From an uncultured Clostridia bacterium (GTDB taxonomy: Bacteria > Bacillota > Clostridia > Oscillospirales > Acutalibacteraceae), in the NCBI GenBank assembly GCA_946628455.1, contig CAMOWP010000126.1, forward strand, positions 1 to 5,088: a stretch of DNA of 5,088 bases. The letters run 5' to 3'. The notes below the pieces were generated by a model. It saw only the letters and a list, made by a program, of their open reading frames with translations, searched no databases and was not told where the DNA came from. Made by a program: the position numbers and the translations under genes. Positions 4,946-5,088 of the stretch are shown here, one piece after another. Position 1 is the stretch's first letter. Each line of letters begins with the position of its first letter.

Positions 4946-5088
4946 ATTTTATTTTAATATCGCATTGCATTATTTCAGTATCATCCGAATACAAAACGGC
5001 GTAGCCGATTTTATCACCGCTTTTAAAAGGAGAATATATAAACGGATAATAATACAGCTTCACGCTGATTTCACCCGCAGTGCAGACG
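4944..5088 (-). CDS. C-terminal end of a probable D-alanyl-D-alanine carboxypeptidase (partial)
   Basis: An open minus-strand frame enters from the right edge (first whole codon at 5085-5087) and ends at TGA 4944-4946, giving 47 visible residues. The segment PFIYSPFKSGDKIGYAVLY, followed by an acidic turn and EIMQCDIKIK, resembles the C-terminal beta domain of PBP5/DacF-type carboxypeptidases. There, a proline-hydrophobic pair leads into a K-x-G-D-x-[IV]-G turn and a closing strand. These enzymes trim the terminal D-Ala of peptidoglycan stem peptides at the outer membrane face. The catalytic part lies outside the window. The chain stops just after the last strand, with no amphipathic anchor helix visible. 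In Firmicutes a carboxypeptidase gene often lies close upstream of an RluB gene, which supports the call. Another protein with a similar beta domain is possible. Confidence 0.55.
   Translation of the reverse strand, partial: VCTAGEISVKLYYYPFIYSPFKSGDKIGYAVLYSDDTEIMQCDIKIK

Overview
This 5,088-base window looks like a chromosomal stretch from an anaerobic gut-type Clostridia bacterium, probably of the Ruminococcaceae/Oscillospirales/Eubacterium kind. That placement is an inference. It rests on strong AAGGAGG-type ribosome binding sites, AT-rich promoters and T-rich intrinsic terminators. The secreted protein also has a C-terminus (a CxxCG module followed by a lysine-rich beta repeat) of a style common in those bacteria, and the order D-Ala-D-Ala carboxypeptidase then RluB-type pseudouridine synthase is familiar from Firmicutes. 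No RNA gene, CRISPR array, transposase, phage gene or plasmid function was found.

All four protein genes lie on the minus strand, so transcription runs from right to left. At the right edge (4944-5088) is the last 47 codons of a probable D-alanyl-D-alanine carboxypeptidase. Nine bases after its stop comes an RluB/RsuA-type 23S rRNA pseudouridine synthase (4185-4934). The two form an operon end, closed by an intrinsic terminator at about 4147-4177. Next is a 684-residue secreted protein of unknown function (1967-4021), with its own promoter, which appears overlaid by a 9-bp dyad that could be an operator. Last is a 12-helix transporter of the GPH (MelB-like) superfamily (277-1710), with a good extended -10 promoter at 1753-1780. 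The carboxypeptidase and synthase are housekeeping functions (cell wall and ribosome). The secreted protein and transporter are separately transcribed accessory genes, and nothing in the sequence ties them functionally together.

The gaps carry the least ordinary sequence. The 3' flanks of the transporter gene (1-276) and of the secreted-protein gene (1827-1966) share a diverged ~44-bp repeat (144-187 and 1888-1931, about 82% identical by hand alignment). Each copy abuts a terminator hairpin. GC-rich palindromes follow, including a ~75-bp element with 9-bp terminal inverted repeats (17-91), a GCGAAGC mini-hairpin and a heptamer tandem repeat. The hairpin after the secreted-protein gene is duplicated as an exact 18-bp direct repeat, 94 bp apart. 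This looks like a composite family of small non-coding dispersed repeats that settle next to terminators.

I did not find a clear new enzymatic or defence system. The best candidates for undescribed biology are the terminator-associated repeats, the orphan N-terminal ~500 residues of the secreted protein, and the transporter's apparent loss of the acidic residues that couple MelB to cations.
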